Shown in pieces: positions 6,845 through 15,571 of a stretch of DNA of 27,304 bases. Both the position numbers and the translations under genes were made by a program. Numbering within the stretch: the first letter of the stretch is position 1; every line of letters starts with the position of its first letter. The notes beneath the pieces are model-generated. The model was not told the DNA's origin and ran no database searches. It worked only from the letters and a program-made list of their open reading frames with translations. Location of the stretch: IMG/VR virus record IMGVR_UViG_3300007539_000157, positions 1 through 27,304 of that record; one strand, 5' to 3'. The DNA comes from a virus.

Positions 6845-8541
6845 TGGTAGCACCAAATAGAAAAAGCGGGCAAACAAGCCAAGGCAATTTTAACGCCAGT
6901 GGCGGCACTATGTCAGCAGCCTCTAGTACTACTAGCGGCAACCTTGGTTTAGTCTTTGTCACTACTGACAATAGCACTACAATCTCTTTAAGTGGCTACA
7001 CCCAAGTAGCGATATTAAACAATAGTACGCACTGTACCGCAGCAGTTTTTAAAAGAGAGCTTACTGGTAGTGACGATGGTACGTTCACTATTTCCCCAAG
7101 TGTTAGGGGTAGCTGGATATTTGTAGAATACGAAGGCTCTCCAGATATTGCCAATGTTGAAGCAACTACGGGAACAGGGGCAGGAAGTAACGCAGACCCC
7201 CCTAGTCATACACCTAGTGGCGGTTCGGACGATTACTTATATGAAGCCTTTGCAGGTATTGACCGTTCAGCAGCGGCAAGTGCAGCGCCTAGTGGCTATA
7301 GTGGTTTCTTATCTGAAAACCCTGGCTCTGGTGCTTCTGCTACTACCAACATAGCTTATAAGTCTACTACCTCTAGCACATCTGAGAATCCTGGGACTTT
7401 CACAAGTAGTTCTGAGGATTATGTAGTAATGACGGTTTCCATCCCCCCTGCAAGCGCAGGGACAAGCGTTACTGTCAACCCCTCTACTTTATCGGCGACC
7501 TCTTCAGTACAAGCTCCTACGCTGGATTTAATATCAAACGCAACGGTAACACCCTCTGTTTTGTCAGCAACTACTTCGGTACAAGCTCCTACCGTATCCG
7601 CTGAAATCCACGAGACAGCTACCCCCTCTGTCTTATCAGCTACCAGCTCTGTAGAGACTCCTACCGTCTCTTTGGCTTCTAATGCTACCGTTACCCCCTC
7701 TGTCCTTACAGTAACTTCAGGAGTTCAAACTCCTACGGTAACAGCTATACAGAACGCTACGGCCACCCCAACCGTCCTTAACTCAGAGACTGTCCTTAAT
7801 GCCCCTACTGTATCAGCTGAAGTATCAGCTACGGTTACGCCTTCAACCCTATCAGCTACTAGCTCCGTAGAAGCTCCGACTGTTTCTACTGGGCTCAACG
7901 ATGAGGTAACTCCATCCGTATTAACTGCTACTGCCTCTGTAAACGAACCAAGCTTTGACATAGTCCAGAGCGCTACTGCTACCCCTTCCGTCCTTTCAGC
8001 TTCTGCCTCTGTTGTTCAACCTCTTGTTGGCTCTCAAGTACCAGTAGAGCAGGTAGGCGGTGGCCTTTCTGACCCTACTCCTGAATCTAGAGCTGAGTTT
8101 GAGCGAAGACTAGGCATCCTTTCTCAAGGATATAAAGAGGATGATTCAAGGATTAAGGAGACTCTTAAGGCTAAGCCAGCCCCTAAGAAACCAAAACCAA
8201 CCAAGGTTAAGTTCGAGAAAATCCGTTCTAAGGACGAAGTCTTAAGGACGGCTGAAGGACTCTCTGAGAAAATCAACGAGCTACTCCTCCTTTCTGAACC
8301 GGTTCCTCTGGTAATAGAGCAAGAAGAGCCTCTTGATATTAGCTTCTCTCGGCCAAATTGGGATTCTCAATACCGCTCTGTCCAGCTACCAGCCCCAGCT
8401 AAGGACTCAACCGTATCTGATACCGACCTAGTAAGAGCTATCCGTAAGTATAAGAAACTCAAAGCATCAGGACAGGCTCAACCTGTTGAACATATAGAAA
8501 TCAACGGAGAAACCTTCTCTTTTGTAGCCGAACAATTCTGA
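6844..8541 (+). CDS. Adhesin-like structural protein with eight 24-residue repeats
   Basis: A 565-residue protein in three parts. Residues 1-205 are Ser/Thr/Gly-rich and beta-like, with GSWIFVEYEG, AAPSGYSGFL and a final EDYVVMTVSIPPA strand, a layout common in phage adhesin or fibre-like proteins. Residues 208-399 are eight tandem 24-residue repeats of the form NATVTPSVLSATSSVQAPTV. Residues 400-565 are charged and helical, with a KAKPAPKKPKPTKVK linker. The GTG start at 6844 overlaps the upstream stop (TAGTG) with AAGGG just upstream. Its place before the scaffold gene, not among tail genes, is unusual for a fibre; a capsid-surface fibre or host-attachment protein is possible. Confidence 0.7.
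   Translation: MVAPNRKSGQTSQGNFNASGGTMSAASSTTSGNLGLVFVTTDNSTTISLSGYTQVAILNNSTHCTAAVFKRELTGSDDGTFTISPSVRGSWIFVEYEGSPDIANVEATTGTGAGSNADPPSHTPSGGSDDYLYEAFAGIDRSAAASAAPSGYSGFLSENPGSGASATTNIAYKSTTSSTSENPGTFTSSSEDYVVMTVSIPPASAGTSVTVNPSTLSATSSVQAPTLDLISNATVTPSVLSATTSVQAPTVSAEIHETATPSVLSATSSVETPTVSLASNATVTPSVLTVTSGVQTPTVTAIQNATATPTVLNSETVLNAPTVSAEVSATVTPSTLSATSSVEAPTVSTGLNDEVTPSVLTATASVNEPSFDIVQSATATPSVLSASASVVQPLVGSQVPVEQVGGGLSDPTPESRAEFERRLGILSQGYKEDDSRIKETLKAKPAPKKPKPTKVKFEKIRSKDEVLRTAEGLSEKINELLLLSEPVPLVIEQEEPLDISFSRPNWDSQYRSVQLPAPAKDSTVSDTDLVRAIRKYKKLKASGQAQPVEHIEINGETFSFVAEQF
7465..8040 (+). repeat. Eight 72-bp coding repeats
   Basis: Eight in-register units of 24 codons in the adhesin-like gene. 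Protein units share T-P-S-V/T-L-x-A-x-x-S-V-x-x-P-T/S; DNA copies differ at many synonymous sites, so the array is old rather than freshly expanded. Units 5, 7 and 8 are the most divergent. Confidence 0.9.
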
Positions 8542-8620
8542 CCCCTTACTCGCTAAGGACTCTCTCCCCTACATTCACCTCACGGACAGACCGCAAAAGC
8601 GACCCGTAAAGGAAATATAG

Positions 8621-9571
8621 ATGGGAAATGAAAACCAATCAGGAGAGACTCAAGAAGCAGAAACTGTAGAGACCTCACCCTCACAAGAAGCGCCTCAGGA
8701 TGACGGATTCGTAGAGCTAACAGAAGCGAGCGATGAAGACATTCAAGCCTTTCTAGATGGAGAGCTTAAAGCAGAAGCCTCACAAGAGCCTGACCCAGAA
8801 ACTGAGCAAGGTGAAGAATCCGAGAAGGGAGAAACTTCTGAAGCTACTGAGGAGAAATCTCAGGACACTAGCGAAGAAGAGACTCAAGAAGCTTCTCAGA
8901 AGATATCACCTGAATACGTAAAAAAACTAGAAGAACAGCTAGAGCAGAAAGAGAAGTTCATTAAACGTCGCTCTAACGAACTAGGTGATTTACGGAAACA
9001 GCTCAAAGAGAAGAACGACATCTTGGCTCAAAAGCTAGGTGAAGAAGAGTTCTTATCTGACCCATCGGCGGCAGTGGACGCCAAGCTAGAGATTAAGGAG
9101 AACGAGGATAAGCTAGAGGCTATCGAGATAGAGCAAGCTGCTATGGTTGCTTCTCTTGAGAACCAGAAAGCTGTTCAACGTCACATCCCAAACAAAGAAT
9201 GGAACCTTAAAGGTATGGTTCAATGTTTGGAGGAGGACGGTGTTGACCCTGATATCATCAAAGGCTTTGCAAATAATCCGTATACCACCGATGCAGTCAC
9301 GTTAGTTCAACTTCACAAGCGACAAAAGGCTGAGAATTTGCTTAGACAAGTTGCTGTTTTCGCTAAGGAGCAGCAGAAGCAAATAGAAGAGTTAAAGGCT
9401 AAGCCCCATAAGATTTTAAAATCTGTGGAGTCAAACCTTAGCAAGCCAGCCCCTGTTTCTTCAGCGACTGGTGGAAGCTCTCAGGTCAGACAGCTCTCTG
9501 TGGATGAGTCCGAACTCGCTGACATCTCAGACGACGAACTTAATGCCATTCTCGAACAAAGAAGCTCTTAG
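8621..9571 (+). CDS. Capsid scaffolding protein
   Basis: A 316-residue, strongly acidic protein that would guide capsid assembly from inside the procapsid and then leave. Residues 1-95 are Glu/Gln/Ser-rich and disordered; residues about 100-185 form a coiled coil (KKLEEQLEQKEKFIKRRSNE and beyond); the C-terminus (VDESELADISDDELNAILEQ) is acidic and helical. These features and the position directly before the major capsid gene match T7- and N4-like scaffold proteins. ATG at 8621 has AAAGGA just upstream. The 79-base gap before it shows no promoter or terminator that I can support. Confidence 0.85.
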   Translation: MGNENQSGETQEAETVETSPSQEAPQDDGFVELTEASDEDIQAFLDGELKAEASQEPDPETEQGEESEKGETSEATEEKSQDTSEEETQEASQKISPEYVKKLEEQLEQKEKFIKRRSNELGDLRKQLKEKNDILAQKLGEEEFLSDPSAAVDAKLEIKENEDKLEAIEIEQAAMVASLENQKAVQRHIPNKEWNLKGMVQCLEEDGVDPDIIKGFANNPYTTDAVTLVQLHKRQKAENLLRQVAVFAKEQQKQIEELKAKPHKILKSVESNLSKPAPVSSATGGSSQVRQLSVDESELADISDDELNAILEQRSS

Positions 9572-9592
9572 CTAATTTAGCGGAGTTAAAAA

Positions 9593-10630
9593 ATGGCAAA
9601 GACTACTTTTGCAACCGATAATGCTCTGACCCGCAAGGCGTGGGAAGAGCGCTTATTCCGCGATACCGTAAAGGAATCCTATTTCGAAAGATTTATGGGT
9701 TCCGATTCTAGCTCAATTGTTCAGGTCAATACTCAACTTGAGAAAGGCCAAGGCGATAAAGTTACTTTCGGTATTCGCAAAAGACTATCAGGAGCTGGCG
9801 TCACTGGCGACCAAATCTTGGAAGGAAACGAAGAAGCTCTAAACACTCATGACTACTCCCTCTCACTAGAGATGTACCGTCATGCTGTTAGAGACGCTGG
9901 TGGTTTAACAAGACAGCGAGCAATGTTTAGCATTTCATCTGAGTCAGAAATGGCTCTACGTGATTGGGGTGCTGAGAAAATTGACTCACTTCTTTTTAAA
10001 GCTTTGTTGGAAGATGTTGACCCAACTCGGGTTGCCTACCTTACTAACACTGGAGTGGCGAACTATACTAAGACCTCTACCGCAGCTACTGCGTTTAGTG
10101 CTCTTACTGCTAACTCGCTACTTGAGCCGTACTTTATCTCTTACGTTAAGACTTTGGCTAAGACCGGTTTTGACCGAGATATCGTTCCAATTCGTCCCGT
10201 CAAGATTAAGGGTAAAGAGTACTTCGTACTTCTTGTCCATCCTGACGTAATGTTCAACCTCAAAACCAACTCTGTTTTTCAACAAGCAATGAGAGAAGCA
10301 GAAGTTCGTGGTTCAGAGAATCCACTTTTCAAAGGGGCTACGGCCATTTGGGATGGGGTCGTGGTACATGAGCACGAGAATGTTCCTATCGGCACTGATG
10401 CTGGCGGTGGTTCTAACATTCCTTATGCGAAGTGTGCGCTTCTCGGAGCACAATCACTTTGTTGGGCTTGGGGTAAGCGACCTGAGATTGTCCAAGACGA
10501 TTTCGACTATGGCAATCAGAAGGGTAGCGCTTGGTGCATGATCGGTAAAGCAGGACGTCCTACTTTTGAAAGTGAGACATACGGCTCTATCGGAGTGTAC
10601 TTAGGTAGAACTCAAGTTAGTGATTCTTAA
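9593..10630 (+). CDS. Major capsid protein, N4-gp56 family
   Basis: A 345-residue HK97-fold shell protein. Family features are in order: KESYFERFMGSDSSSIVQV (27-45), KGQGDKVTFGIRKRLSGAGV (51-70), TGDQILEGNEEALN (71-84), MYRHAVRDAGGLTRQRA (94-110) and LRDWGAEKIDSLLFKAL (122-138), then a C-terminal GRPTFESETYGSIGVYLG. Length is typical for the N4-gp56 group. ATG at 9593 follows GGAG at 9581-9584, a good ribosome binding site for a highly expressed gene. It lies between the scaffold and a probable decoration gene. Its pairing with a P22-like portal makes the head module a mosaic. Confidence 0.93.
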   Translation: MAKTTFATDNALTRKAWEERLFRDTVKESYFERFMGSDSSSIVQVNTQLEKGQGDKVTFGIRKRLSGAGVTGDQILEGNEEALNTHDYSLSLEMYRHAVRDAGGLTRQRAMFSISSESEMALRDWGAEKIDSLLFKALLEDVDPTRVAYLTNTGVANYTKTSTAATAFSALTANSLLEPYFISYVKTLAKTGFDRDIVPIRPVKIKGKEYFVLLVHPDVMFNLKTNSVFQQAMREAEVRGSENPLFKGATAIWDGVVVHEHENVPIGTDAGGGSNIPYAKCALLGAQSLCWAWGKRPEIVQDDFDYGNQKGSAWCMIGKAGRPTFESETYGSIGVYLGRTQVSDS

Positions 10631-10647
10631 TTGATAGGAGATAAATT

Positions 10648-11097
10648 ATGGCTACTTATTACTCAGATAAAATAGTCGCTTCTAGCAACAAGGAGCTAAC
10701 GCAAGTCCCTGCTCGTTCACACATCTACCCTACTTGGGTAGTTGGAACAGCGAGCGTGGATACCTCACTAGATGCTGCTGATATCGTTAAAGGTGTGAAG
10801 GTTCCAGCTGGAGCTTTAATCCTTGATATCATCCTTAAGTCTACTGACATTGATACTGACGGTACTCCAGCCGTTACTCTTCATGTTGGCGACTCAGATG
10901 ACGCCGATCGCTTCTTTGTTAGCTCAGATGTTGGGCAAGCAGGAGGAGTCGCTCGGTTGACTGCTGATGGAGCAGTGGCTGGTAACTTGTACGAGTACTC
11001 AGCGGAAACAGAGATTAACATCACTGTTGCCGTGGCCGCTGCTACAGCTGCCGCTGGTACAGTACAACTTGCGGTTCTCTACGTTGTAGGAAACTAA
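10648..11097 (+). CDS. Probable capsid decoration or head protein
   Basis: A 149-residue, beta-rich, Ala/Val/Asp-rich protein. Segments such as DIVKGVKVPAGALILDIILK (about 46-65) and AVTLHVGDSDDADRFF (about 75-90), and a C-terminal run of alternating hydrophobic residues ending AVLYVVGN, suggest a compact beta sandwich. Small proteins of this kind often follow N4-gp56 capsid genes and are annotated as head or decoration proteins. ATG at 10648 has AGGAG at 10636-10640. A terminator follows directly, making capsid and this protein the last genes of their transcript. The fold and role are inferred. Confidence 0.65.
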   Translation: MATYYSDKIVASSNKELTQVPARSHIYPTWVVGTASVDTSLDAADIVKGVKVPAGALILDIILKSTDIDTDGTPAVTLHVGDSDDADRFFVSSDVGQAGGVARLTADGAVAGNLYEYSAETEINITVAVAAATAAAGTVQLAVLYVVGN

Positions 11098-11106
11098 ATA
11101 GGTTTT

Positions 11107-11136
11107 AGGAGGGGGAGAGATTCCCCTCCTTTCTTT
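11107..11136 (+). terminator. Intrinsic terminator after the capsid genes
   Basis: AGGAGGGG and CCCCTCCT form a perfect 8-bp stem around GAGAGATT, followed by TTCTTT. The T-run is interrupted by one C, so termination may be partial. That fits a step-down from capsid to the neck genes starting at 11145. Confidence 0.8.
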
Positions 11137-11144
11137 AGGCTATT

Positions 11145-11822
11145 ATGGCAACAACCGATTACGACTTCTCACTCACTAGAGCCAAGATAATAGAGCAAGC
11201 CTACATCAAGATAGGAGCGCTCGGTCTTGGCCAGACTCTCCCAGGAGAGATGAGCGTTCAAGGCTCTCTAGCTCTCAATATGCTAGTTAAGGAATGGCAA
11301 ACCAAGGACATCTTCCTTTGGCAACTAGTTCAAGGAACCACAGTATTTGCAGCTGATACTACTTCTAAGGCGATGGATAATTCCGTCCTTGGCGTAGAAA
11401 AAGCTTGGTACAAATCAGGAACAAACGACGTAGAAATCTCAGTAATATCTTACCGAAGATACTTAGAGGAGATAGCAAAAGAAGTAAGCTCTCAATACCC
11501 CTACTACATCGCAGTAGACAACCATATAACAACTCCAACGATGTATATCTGGCCTCAACCTACAGCTGAACTTACTGTCTACCACCTTACTATTACTCGC
11601 CTTAAGGACATGGATACCTCAGGAGCTACCCCTGATGTTCCTCAACGTTTCTACATGGCCTTAGTCTACGGACTAGCAACTATCCTTGCTGATGACTTCG
11701 GTCTCCCCGTAAGGGAGCGCGACTATATCAAATCTCAATACAACGAGTATCTCTTTGAAGCTATGAAGAGCGATAGAGAATTTGAAGACATAACAGTATC
11801 GGAGCCCGCATATGACAGCTAA
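11145..11822 (+). CDS. Head-to-tail adaptor, P22 gp4-like
   Basis: A 225-residue neck protein that would bind the portal ring after packaging and extend the channel. The N-terminus has the family pattern RAKIIEQAYIKIGALGLGQ (12-30), a GEMSVQGSLALNMLVKEWQ segment (34-52), then the W-rich substrate-like beta region (MYIWPQPTAELTVYHLTITR, about 137-156) and a helical C-terminus (QRFYMALVYGLATILADDFG). Length is close to or somewhat longer than P22 gp4. Start ATG at 11145 falls just after the terminator, and its ribosome binding site is weak (AGGC). It overlaps the next gene by 11 bases. The gp10-like partner is two genes downstream, supporting the call. Confidence 0.85.
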   Translation: MATTDYDFSLTRAKIIEQAYIKIGALGLGQTLPGEMSVQGSLALNMLVKEWQTKDIFLWQLVQGTTVFAADTTSKAMDNSVLGVEKAWYKSGTNDVEISVISYRRYLEEIAKEVSSQYPYYIAVDNHITTPTMYIWPQPTAELTVYHLTITRLKDMDTSGATPDVPQRFYMALVYGLATILADDFGLPVRERDYIKSQYNEYLFEAMKSDREFEDITVSEPAYDS

Positions 11823-12846
11823 GCAATTTGATTTTCTCCTTGGTGGTATCAACGATTCTTCAGGAGACCCTCTTAGTGGAGGAAAGGTTTATACTTATGA
11901 GGTAGGGACTACTACCAATAAGACAGCTTGGACAGAGCAAGATAAGTCAGTAGCAGCTACCAACCCCATTATCCTTGATGCTTCAGGACGGGCAGAAGCC
12001 TACGGCGAAGGCTCTTATAAAATCCAAATAGACGACGCTGATGATAATACTATAGTTACTTTTGATAATGTAAGCTTGTCTTCTGGAGACGGACTCGACA
12101 GTTACGCCTCCCTATCTGGGACTACTGCTTTAACTGGAGACCTTGAGGCCGACCCTGGTAGTTACTCGACCGGAGCTAGAGTCCTTAATCGTATGGGTTC
12201 AGGCAGTACGAACGGAGAGTCGGCTACTGTTAACTACAATACAACTGGAGCTGCTAACCTTACTATCCTTGATGGCTCTACGTCCTTACCTCCTGGTTCT
12301 TTATCGAGTGAGGAGTTCTTCATTACTGCTTATGAAGGTAGCGCAATGGATGTGATTACCTGCCCTACCCCTAGCGTTTTCTATCGTAAGAGTCTCAGTG
12401 CTGAGGTAACGAACACAACAGATGAAACTCAACTACTCTCGATAGGGCTCCCCGATTACGCTGTTAACTCTAGTAGAGGAATTAGAATCACCTACTTTGT
12501 TCGTCTTGAAAACGATACCGGAGGGACTAGCTCTATCGTTCTTAGGATTAAGGAGGTGGGAGGCTCAACCTTAGCAACTAGGACTGTATCAATAGATAAT
12601 GGAGGAGATGATATCTCTAAGCTTGTAATGGAAATCCTTCCTTATAACAATAGTGCGACTTCTCAAATCCTTTTTACTACTCACTATACTACAAACTCTT
12701 CAGTCACCTCTGTAGCCTCCCCTGGTCATACCCTTGATACTTTAGACTTTACTTCCTCTATTGACCTTGAACTTACTGCTGATCCTGCTACAGCCTCTAG
12801 TGACCTAACGGCTACCCTCTACCACGCAAGAGCGGAGCTGCTATAA
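11812..12846 (+). CDS. Tail fibre-like protein with common phage N-terminal domain
   Basis: A 344-residue protein. Residues 1-85 carry a widespread phage fibre N-terminal pattern: GDPLSGGKVYTYEVGTTTNK (18-37), NPIILDASGRAEAYGEGSYK (51-70) and a following strand ending TFDNV. This domain usually attaches a fibre to the tail. The remainder (about 95-344) is beta-rich, Ser/Thr/Asn-rich and shows no enzyme motif. It would be a receptor-contact or structural fibre. It overlaps the gp4-like gene by 11 bases and the gp10-like gene by one (TAATG), so it is translated with the neck proteins. Confidence 0.78.
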   Translation: MTAKQFDFLLGGINDSSGDPLSGGKVYTYEVGTTTNKTAWTEQDKSVAATNPIILDASGRAEAYGEGSYKIQIDDADDNTIVTFDNVSLSSGDGLDSYASLSGTTALTGDLEADPGSYSTGARVLNRMGSGSTNGESATVNYNTTGAANLTILDGSTSLPPGSLSSEEFFITAYEGSAMDVITCPTPSVFYRKSLSAEVTNTTDETQLLSIGLPDYAVNSSRGIRITYFVRLENDTGGTSSIVLRIKEVGGSTLATRTVSIDNGGDDISKLVMEILPYNNSATSQILFTTHYTTNSSVTSVASPGHTLDTLDFTSSIDLELTADPATASSDLTATLYHARAELL

Positions 12847-14423
12847 TGAAGACCGTTAAGGTTCCTTTAGGCTCTCCTGTCTACACAAATGTAGACGAGG
12901 TTGAACTTAAGGACTTCTCGCAAAAGATGGTCAATTGCTTCCTTGATGAGGCTGGTGCTGTAGTTAAGCGCCCTGGATATGAGCTTACTCTTAACCCTAC
13001 TGATTACGTCGGAACCTTTGACTATAATAGAGATGCTTACACTGGCGCTGGCTCAGATGGGGCAGCTCCTATCAATGATGGGATTCGTCACTTGTACTGG
13101 TGGCCTTATACCTCTCGACTCGCCGTCTGGACTCCTACCGAGATGCTGCTGCTATATAGGGACGGGGCTACTTACGATACTATTCGTCACCGCACCAACT
13201 ATACCACGAACTCTACTATGACTAGCGACGCTCCGTTTAGCTCTCCTTATCGGGTGTCGGCAGTTGGCAATGGAACAAACCTATTTTATTCCAACGGGGT
13301 AAACTGCTTTTATGATACTTTCCTCTATTCCGGCTCTACTAAGATAGGCGACTTTAGGTTCTTTCAATTCCTAAACGCTACAAGCCCCTCTAACTGGTTT
13401 GACTCTTCTCACGTAGCTTTCTTAGACGGCTATATTATAGCCAATGATCTCAACAGCCAAATCTTTAGATTCTCAGACAGTGACGGCTCCCTTCCTTCGG
13501 CTGGCGGCTATATCTCTTGGAACGCTAATGATTTCGCTCAAGCTGTAGGCCGTCCTGATTTACTAACTGCCCTTCATGTTTTTAGAAGAGAACTATTCCT
13601 GTTCGGAACTCACTCGGTAGAGATTTGGCAAAACGACGGAACCAATCCTTTCTCAAGGATAGACGGAGGGTTTATAGACACTGGCTGCATTGCTCCTTAT
13701 TCTATTGTCAACACCGACACTGGTATCTACTGGCTAAATCAAAACAAACGATTCGTCCGTTACGTTGATGGAAACCTTGAATACGTATCAGAAGACTACG
13801 ACAAGGAGATTCAGAAGCTATCTGTAGTATCTGATTGCTGGAGCTTTAGACTTGAACTAGCTGGTAAGGAGCTAATCATCTTTCAGTTTCCAGCTGAGAG
13901 TAGAACCCTTTGCCTTAATACGGACAATGACTCTTGGTCAGAATGGGGAGAGTATACCTCAGCGGGTAACTATAAAGTTATGCCTTTTACTGCCTTTGAG
14001 TACATCCCCGATTGGAGCCTCCGGTTAGTAGGAACCCAAGCGTCTAGCGACTTATATAACCTATCCTCAGAAGTCTACACCGACAACGGCTCCCCTATCC
14101 GCTTCTCTCAAACCTCAGGCCATATCAACTTTGGCACCACCAAGAACAAGCGCTCCCACGAGCTAAGGCTCATAATGAAAAGAGGTACTGATAACTCTCC
14201 AGTTACAGGCGGGAAGATGATGCTTAGGTATAAGGACAATGGCTCTAATACTTGGAGCAACGAAATAGAAATAGACCTAGGAGAGATAGGCGAAACAGAA
14301 CACGTAGTAAGGCTAAAACCAAGAGGCATCTACCGTACCCGCCAATATGAGATATACTCCGACTCCCCTATTCCAGTACTTCATATAGACGCAGAGGAGG
14401 ACATAGAGGTACTCGCTCGATGA
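12846..14423 (+). CDS. Tail hub / packaged-DNA stabilisation protein, P22 gp10-like
   Basis: A 525-residue neck protein expected to sit below the gp4-like ring and plug the head. The N-terminus has the MVNCFLDEAGAVVKRPGYEL pattern (29-48) seen in this family. A seven-bladed-type beta core follows, with repeated short W/F strands: VAFLDGYIIANDLNSQIFRF near 190, SWNANDFAQAVGRPDLLTAL near 225-244, FLFGTHSVEIWQNDG near 254 and FIDTGCIAPYS near 278. The LNTDNDSWSEWGEY segment near 360 is also typical. It starts at a TAATG overlap and ends in ATGA shared with the next gene. Together with the gp4-like protein it forms the P22-type neck module. No tail needle gene like gp26 is recognised. Confidence 0.85.
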   Translation: MKTVKVPLGSPVYTNVDEVELKDFSQKMVNCFLDEAGAVVKRPGYELTLNPTDYVGTFDYNRDAYTGAGSDGAAPINDGIRHLYWWPYTSRLAVWTPTEMLLLYRDGATYDTIRHRTNYTTNSTMTSDAPFSSPYRVSAVGNGTNLFYSNGVNCFYDTFLYSGSTKIGDFRFFQFLNATSPSNWFDSSHVAFLDGYIIANDLNSQIFRFSDSDGSLPSAGGYISWNANDFAQAVGRPDLLTALHVFRRELFLFGTHSVEIWQNDGTNPFSRIDGGFIDTGCIAPYSIVNTDTGIYWLNQNKRFVRYVDGNLEYVSEDYDKEIQKLSVVSDCWSFRLELAGKELIIFQFPAESRTLCLNTDNDSWSEWGEYTSAGNYKVMPFTAFEYIPDWSLRLVGTQASSDLYNLSSEVYTDNGSPIRFSQTSGHINFGTTKNKRSHELRLIMKRGTDNSPVTGGKMMLRYKDNGSNTWSNEIEIDLGEIGETEHVVRLKPRGIYRTRQYEIYSDSPIPVLHIDAEEDIEVLAR

Positions 14424-14977
14424 GTATTATAAGCATCCTTAAAGCCCCGCTAGCAAAAGGAGACCATCTTCTTACTAAGTGGCGACAATCCTTAAGCGAC
14501 AAGGTTAATACCCTTGAAGGAGTTAGAAACGCTCCCTTCTCTATTTACACCTACACTAACAGTACTAACAACTACACTACTAGTAGCGATAGCGGAGCAG
14601 TGTTTGACCCTGACGCAGCAATAGAAATAACAACATTAGCTGGTGAGTTTGTGGAAGTCTTTGGGAACGCCTCCCTTACTAATACTACCGCCACTGAGAA
14701 GTACGTTGGGCTTGCTCTAACTATGGATTCTACTACCGGCCTTAGTACTGGCATGGATTTTGTCCAGCCCATAGTCCAATCCTATGATAGAAGCCTCGTT
14801 GTAGAGGCAGATGGGAACGCTGCTAATCTTAATATTTATGGCTTTGTAGCCCCTTCAGCTGGAACCCATACCTTTAGGCTTTTGTCCGTAACAGAGGCGA
14901 GTATCGCTATCTACTCCCATGCTAGGTCGCTAGTAGTAAAGGTTTGGCATAAAGATTGGAACATTGAGGTTACGTAA
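14420..14977 (+). CDS. Small structural protein after the tail hub
   Basis: A 185-residue protein. Residues 1-35 are helical and basic (APLAKGDHLLTKWRQSLSDK), followed by a beta-rich Thr/Ser/Asn-rich body with jelly-roll-like alternation (EFVEVFGNASLTNTTATEKY; GTHTFRLLSVTEASIAIYSH) and a C-terminal VVKVWHKDWNIEV strand. ATG overlaps the hub stop as ATGA, so expression is coupled. It could be a tail appendage or fibre component. No family is recognised. Confidence 0.65.
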   Translation: MSIISILKAPLAKGDHLLTKWRQSLSDKVNTLEGVRNAPFSIYTYTNSTNNYTTSSDSGAVFDPDAAIEITTLAGEFVEVFGNASLTNTTATEKYVGLALTMDSTTGLSTGMDFVQPIVQSYDRSLVVEADGNAANLNIYGFVAPSAGTHTFRLLSVTEASIAIYSHARSLVVKVWHKDWNIEVT

Positions 14978-14997
14978 TTTAAGCCTCAGCCCCTAAT

Positions 14998-15022
14998 ATA
15001 AGGACAATAAGGACATAAGGAG
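14998..15022 (+). promoter_or_regulatory. Three Shine-Dalgarno-like octamers before the first ejection gene
   Basis: ATAAGGAC, ATAAGGAC and ATAAGGAG occur almost back to back (first two separated by one A). The last one is correctly spaced before the ATG at 15029. The others may be decoys, standby sites or relics of duplication. Confidence 0.6.
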
Positions 15023-15028
15023 CAAAAT

Positions 15029-15571
15029 ATGGCTGATTTTCTAGAAAACCTAATCGGAGTATCTCTTGACTCTATTAAGCCTGTAGTATCCGCTGGTTTC
15101 GGGCTCTATGATGCTTACAACTCAGGACAACACCGAGATGATATAGCCTCTATCGTCCAGCAAAGAGAACAAGAAAAGTACGACAATGCAATGGCTAACC
15201 GAGAAGCCTACCTTAACCACCTTGCCAACTACGGACAAGGAGGAGGCGGAGGAGCTGGTGGAGACGGAGGCCACGGAGCAGCTGAAGCAGGACGAATAAG
15301 AGCCGGACAGAAAGGTCTCAAGGTCATGAAGAACCAAATGAAGAGAGGCCGTAAGTTCCTAAAGCCATATCGCCAAGCCGGAAAGGAAGTACTCCCCCAC
15401 CATACCGCAGCTAGTATTGCTGGTCTCCAAGGACTTACTAACCTAGCCTCCTTCTTCCAAACCCCAGAACAACAAGCAAAGTTTAACCAAACTAAACCAG
15501 CTCTCCAAATGGGAGCAGACTCTAAGATAGGCTCTATGTTGCCTAATCACATGCTACGGAGCGGTTACTAA
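15029..15571 (+). CDS. Probable small ejection (internal virion) protein
   Basis: A 180-residue protein. The N-terminus (MADFLENLIGVSLDSIKPVV) is amphipathic or weakly hydrophobic, then a charged helix, a glycine-rich linker (about 71-86, GQGGGGGAGGDGG), and a basic region (about 90-118). The AASIAGLQGLTNLASFFQTP segment is hydrophobic. It is the first of five linked genes ending in a 1797-residue protein, the size order and position typical of podovirus ejection proteins. These are packaged in the head and injected to form a channel or guide DNA. AAGGAG at 15017-15022 sets the start. No detectable enzyme motif. Confidence 0.62.
   Translation: MADFLENLIGVSLDSIKPVVSAGFGLYDAYNSGQHRDDIASIVQQREQEKYDNAMANREAYLNHLANYGQGGGGGAGGDGGHGAAEAGRIRAGQKGLKVMKNQMKRGRKFLKPYRQAGKEVLPHHTAASIAGLQGLTNLASFFQTPEQQAKFNQTKPALQMGADSKIGSMLPNHMLRSGY

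Noticed and set aside
7465-8040. 72-bp periodicity as a CRISPR array
   Set aside because: The units are in-frame coding repeats with diverged DNA and no constant repeat-spacer structure.
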